Below, piece by piece: positions 5,199-5,369 of a DNA stretch of 5,369 bases (position 1 is its first letter; each line of letters begins with the position of its first letter). The notes below the pieces were generated by a model that did not search any database, was not told the DNA's origin, and was given only the letters and a program-made list of their open reading frames with translations. Location of the stretch: positions 1 through 5,369 of the forward strand of contig JAQCNG010000025.1 in assembly GCA_028275145.1 (NCBI GenBank), given 5' to 3'. Made by a program: the position numbers and the translations under genes. Source of the DNA: Halovenus sp. Lineage in GTDB: Archaea > Halobacteriota > Halobacteria > Halobacteriales > Haloarculaceae.

Positions 5199-5221
5199 AG
5201 GCGGCCTGTCCACCCACAGTA

Positions 5222-5369
5222 ATGAGACAATATCTGGAACGTGGTCACGAACACCGGATGCTCGAACCATCCGACCCCGTGGTGACTGCGCTTGCAGCAC
5301 TTCCGCTAACGTGGACTCCGGTGACGCCTGCTGGCGTCCCTGCGGCCAAAACAACGCTGGGACGCCAAA
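5222..5369 (+). CDS. Short hypothetical open frame running off the right edge
   Basis: An ATG at 5222 opens a frame that is still open at the window end (49 codons), beginning MRQYLERGHEHRMLEPSDPV and continuing with a hydrophobic, Pro/Thr-rich stretch. I do not recognise it. A TATA-like box lies about 85-90 nt upstream. Codon choice is less GC-biased than in the genes on the left, and the last 45 bases contain two overlapping inverted repeats, so it may be non-coding DNA of a mobile element rather than a gene. The minus strand also has an open frame of similar length here, so there is no strong coding signal. Confidence 0.25.
   Translation, partial: MRQYLERGHEHRMLEPSDPVVTALAALPLTWTPVTPAGVPAAKTTLGRQ

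Larger units (their letters stand above)
5075..5221. other. AT-richer non-coding stretch with repeats
   Basis: No credible gene is seen. The stretch contains a 10-bp palindrome ACTCCGGAGT (5079-5088), a TATA-like TTTAATT (5132-5138), and three related sites: TCCTACAG at 5119-5126, GTAGGA at 5155-5160 and TCCTACAG at 5191-5198. Base composition is clearly more AT-rich than in the dehydrogenase and msrA genes. Confidence 0.6.

Overview
This window looks like chromosomal DNA from a haloarchaeon. It is very GC-rich, the proteins are acidic and rich in Asp and Glu, several genes have a weak TATA-like box about 25-30 nt before the ATG with no Shine-Dalgarno (leaderless transcripts), and the gene families are typical of halophilic archaea. 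I could not assign a genus from the sequence alone.

Positions 1-4752 form an ordinary, compact housekeeping region. In order it holds the 3' part of a class I SAM-dependent methyltransferase (+, runs in from the left); a plant-type isoaspartyl peptidase/L-asparaginase (+); a 66-residue Trm112-family methyltransferase-activating protein (-), convergent with the asparaginase gene; two adjacent but different zinc-dependent medium-chain alcohol dehydrogenases (+); and peptide-methionine (S)-S-oxide reductase MsrA (-), convergent with the second dehydrogenase. Most genes appear to be transcribed singly, because candidate promoters sit directly before several of them and the orientation changes repeatedly. 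A clean inverted repeat lies between the convergent dehydrogenase and msrA genes. Another lies in the divergent Trm112/dehydrogenase spacer.

From about 4753 to the right edge the character changes. There is no intact gene, the DNA is more AT-rich towards the end, and it is full of hairpins. I see a short 3'-terminal remnant of what may be an aminoacyl-tRNA synthetase anticodon-binding domain (-). Next to it is a run of four stem-loops ending in a TTCA-capped hairpin, which resembles the right end (omega-RNA region) of an IS200/IS605-family element without its tnpB. Beyond that is an AT-rich stretch with a symmetric set of three mutually complementary sites. Last comes a short open frame that leaves the window and contains two competing hairpins. 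This is the part most likely to be mobile or undescribed.

Functionally, MsrA and the isoaspartyl peptidase both act on damaged protein: MsrA reduces oxidised Met, and the peptidase removes isoaspartyl dipeptides. Trm112 stabilises methyltransferases, and one lies two genes away, although nothing in the sequence proves that they work together.
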